Position numbers and translations under genes: made by a program. From NCBI GenBank assembly GCA_002455915.1, contig DKLU01000421.1, positions 1 to 6,839 on the forward strand: DNA of 6,839 bases, given 5' to 3'. The notes under the pieces were generated by a model, which saw nothing but the letters and a program-made list of their open reading frames with translations, was not told where the DNA came from and ran no database searches. The DNA comes from Chryseobacterium sp. UBA6632. Lineage in GTDB: Bacteria; Bacteroidota; Bacteroidia; Flavobacteriales; Weeksellaceae. The first letter of the stretch is position 1. Each line of letters opens with the position of its first letter. Positions 6,833 to 6,839 of this stretch are shown here, piece after piece.

Positions 6833-6839
6833 ATGTCAT
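6833..6839 (+). CDS. First codons of a gene cut by the window edge
   Basis: An ATG at 6833-6835 followed by TCA and one more base (Met-Ser-...) lies 18 bases after a consensus -7 box and downstream of a palindromic operator. A-rich DNA precedes it, as is usual for starts in this phylum. The product cannot be read. A self-repressed TetR-family regulator, alone or heading an efflux operon, would fit the operator, but this is inference. The stretch 6623-6832 before it holds the terminator, the operator, the promoter and otherwise featureless AT-rich DNA. Confidence 0.5.

Overview
The window looks like ordinary chromosomal DNA from a low-GC member of the Bacteroidota, most likely a flavobacterium of the Chryseobacterium type. 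Three things point that way. The base composition is AT-rich. No gene has a Shine-Dalgarno sequence. Copies of the Bacteroidota sigma-ABfr -7 promoter box (TAnnTTTG) sit just upstream of four of the five genes. The protein families (long AsmA-type TamB, short Lrp/AsnC regulator, TsaD) fit the same group. The genus is inferred from general resemblance, not from a database search.

Layout from left to right. Bases 1-773 carry the first 257 codons of tsaD on the minus strand; its C-terminus lies beyond the left edge. Only four bases (774-777) separate its start codon from that of tamB, a 1597-codon gene on the plus strand (778-5571) that fills 70 percent of the window. An AT-rich leader (5572-5705) precedes an Lrp/AsnC-family regulator (5706-6176). 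A strong hairpin terminator follows, and its T-tract also forms the -7 box for a small four-helix membrane protein of unknown function (6245-6622). A GC-rich terminator closes that gene. The last 160 bases hold a 24-bp palindrome of the TetR-operator kind, a promoter, and the first codons of a gene that runs off the right edge (ATG at 6833).

How the genes relate. TsaD makes the t6A modification of tRNA. TamB is an envelope-spanning protein for lipid transport or outer-membrane assembly. Lrp is a transcription regulator. I see no shared pathway. The close tsaD/tamB head-to-head pairing implies coupled control by position, because each gene's upstream signals must lie inside the other's coding sequence. 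The three right-hand genes appear to be separate single-gene transcription units.

I found no mobile element, CRISPR array, phage gene, rRNA or tRNA, and no clear sign of a new multi-gene system. The points most worth a second look are the overlapping tsaD/tamB start region, the LEA-like cytoplasmic extension of TamB, the combined terminator-promoter at 6201-6239, and the palindromic operator at the right edge.
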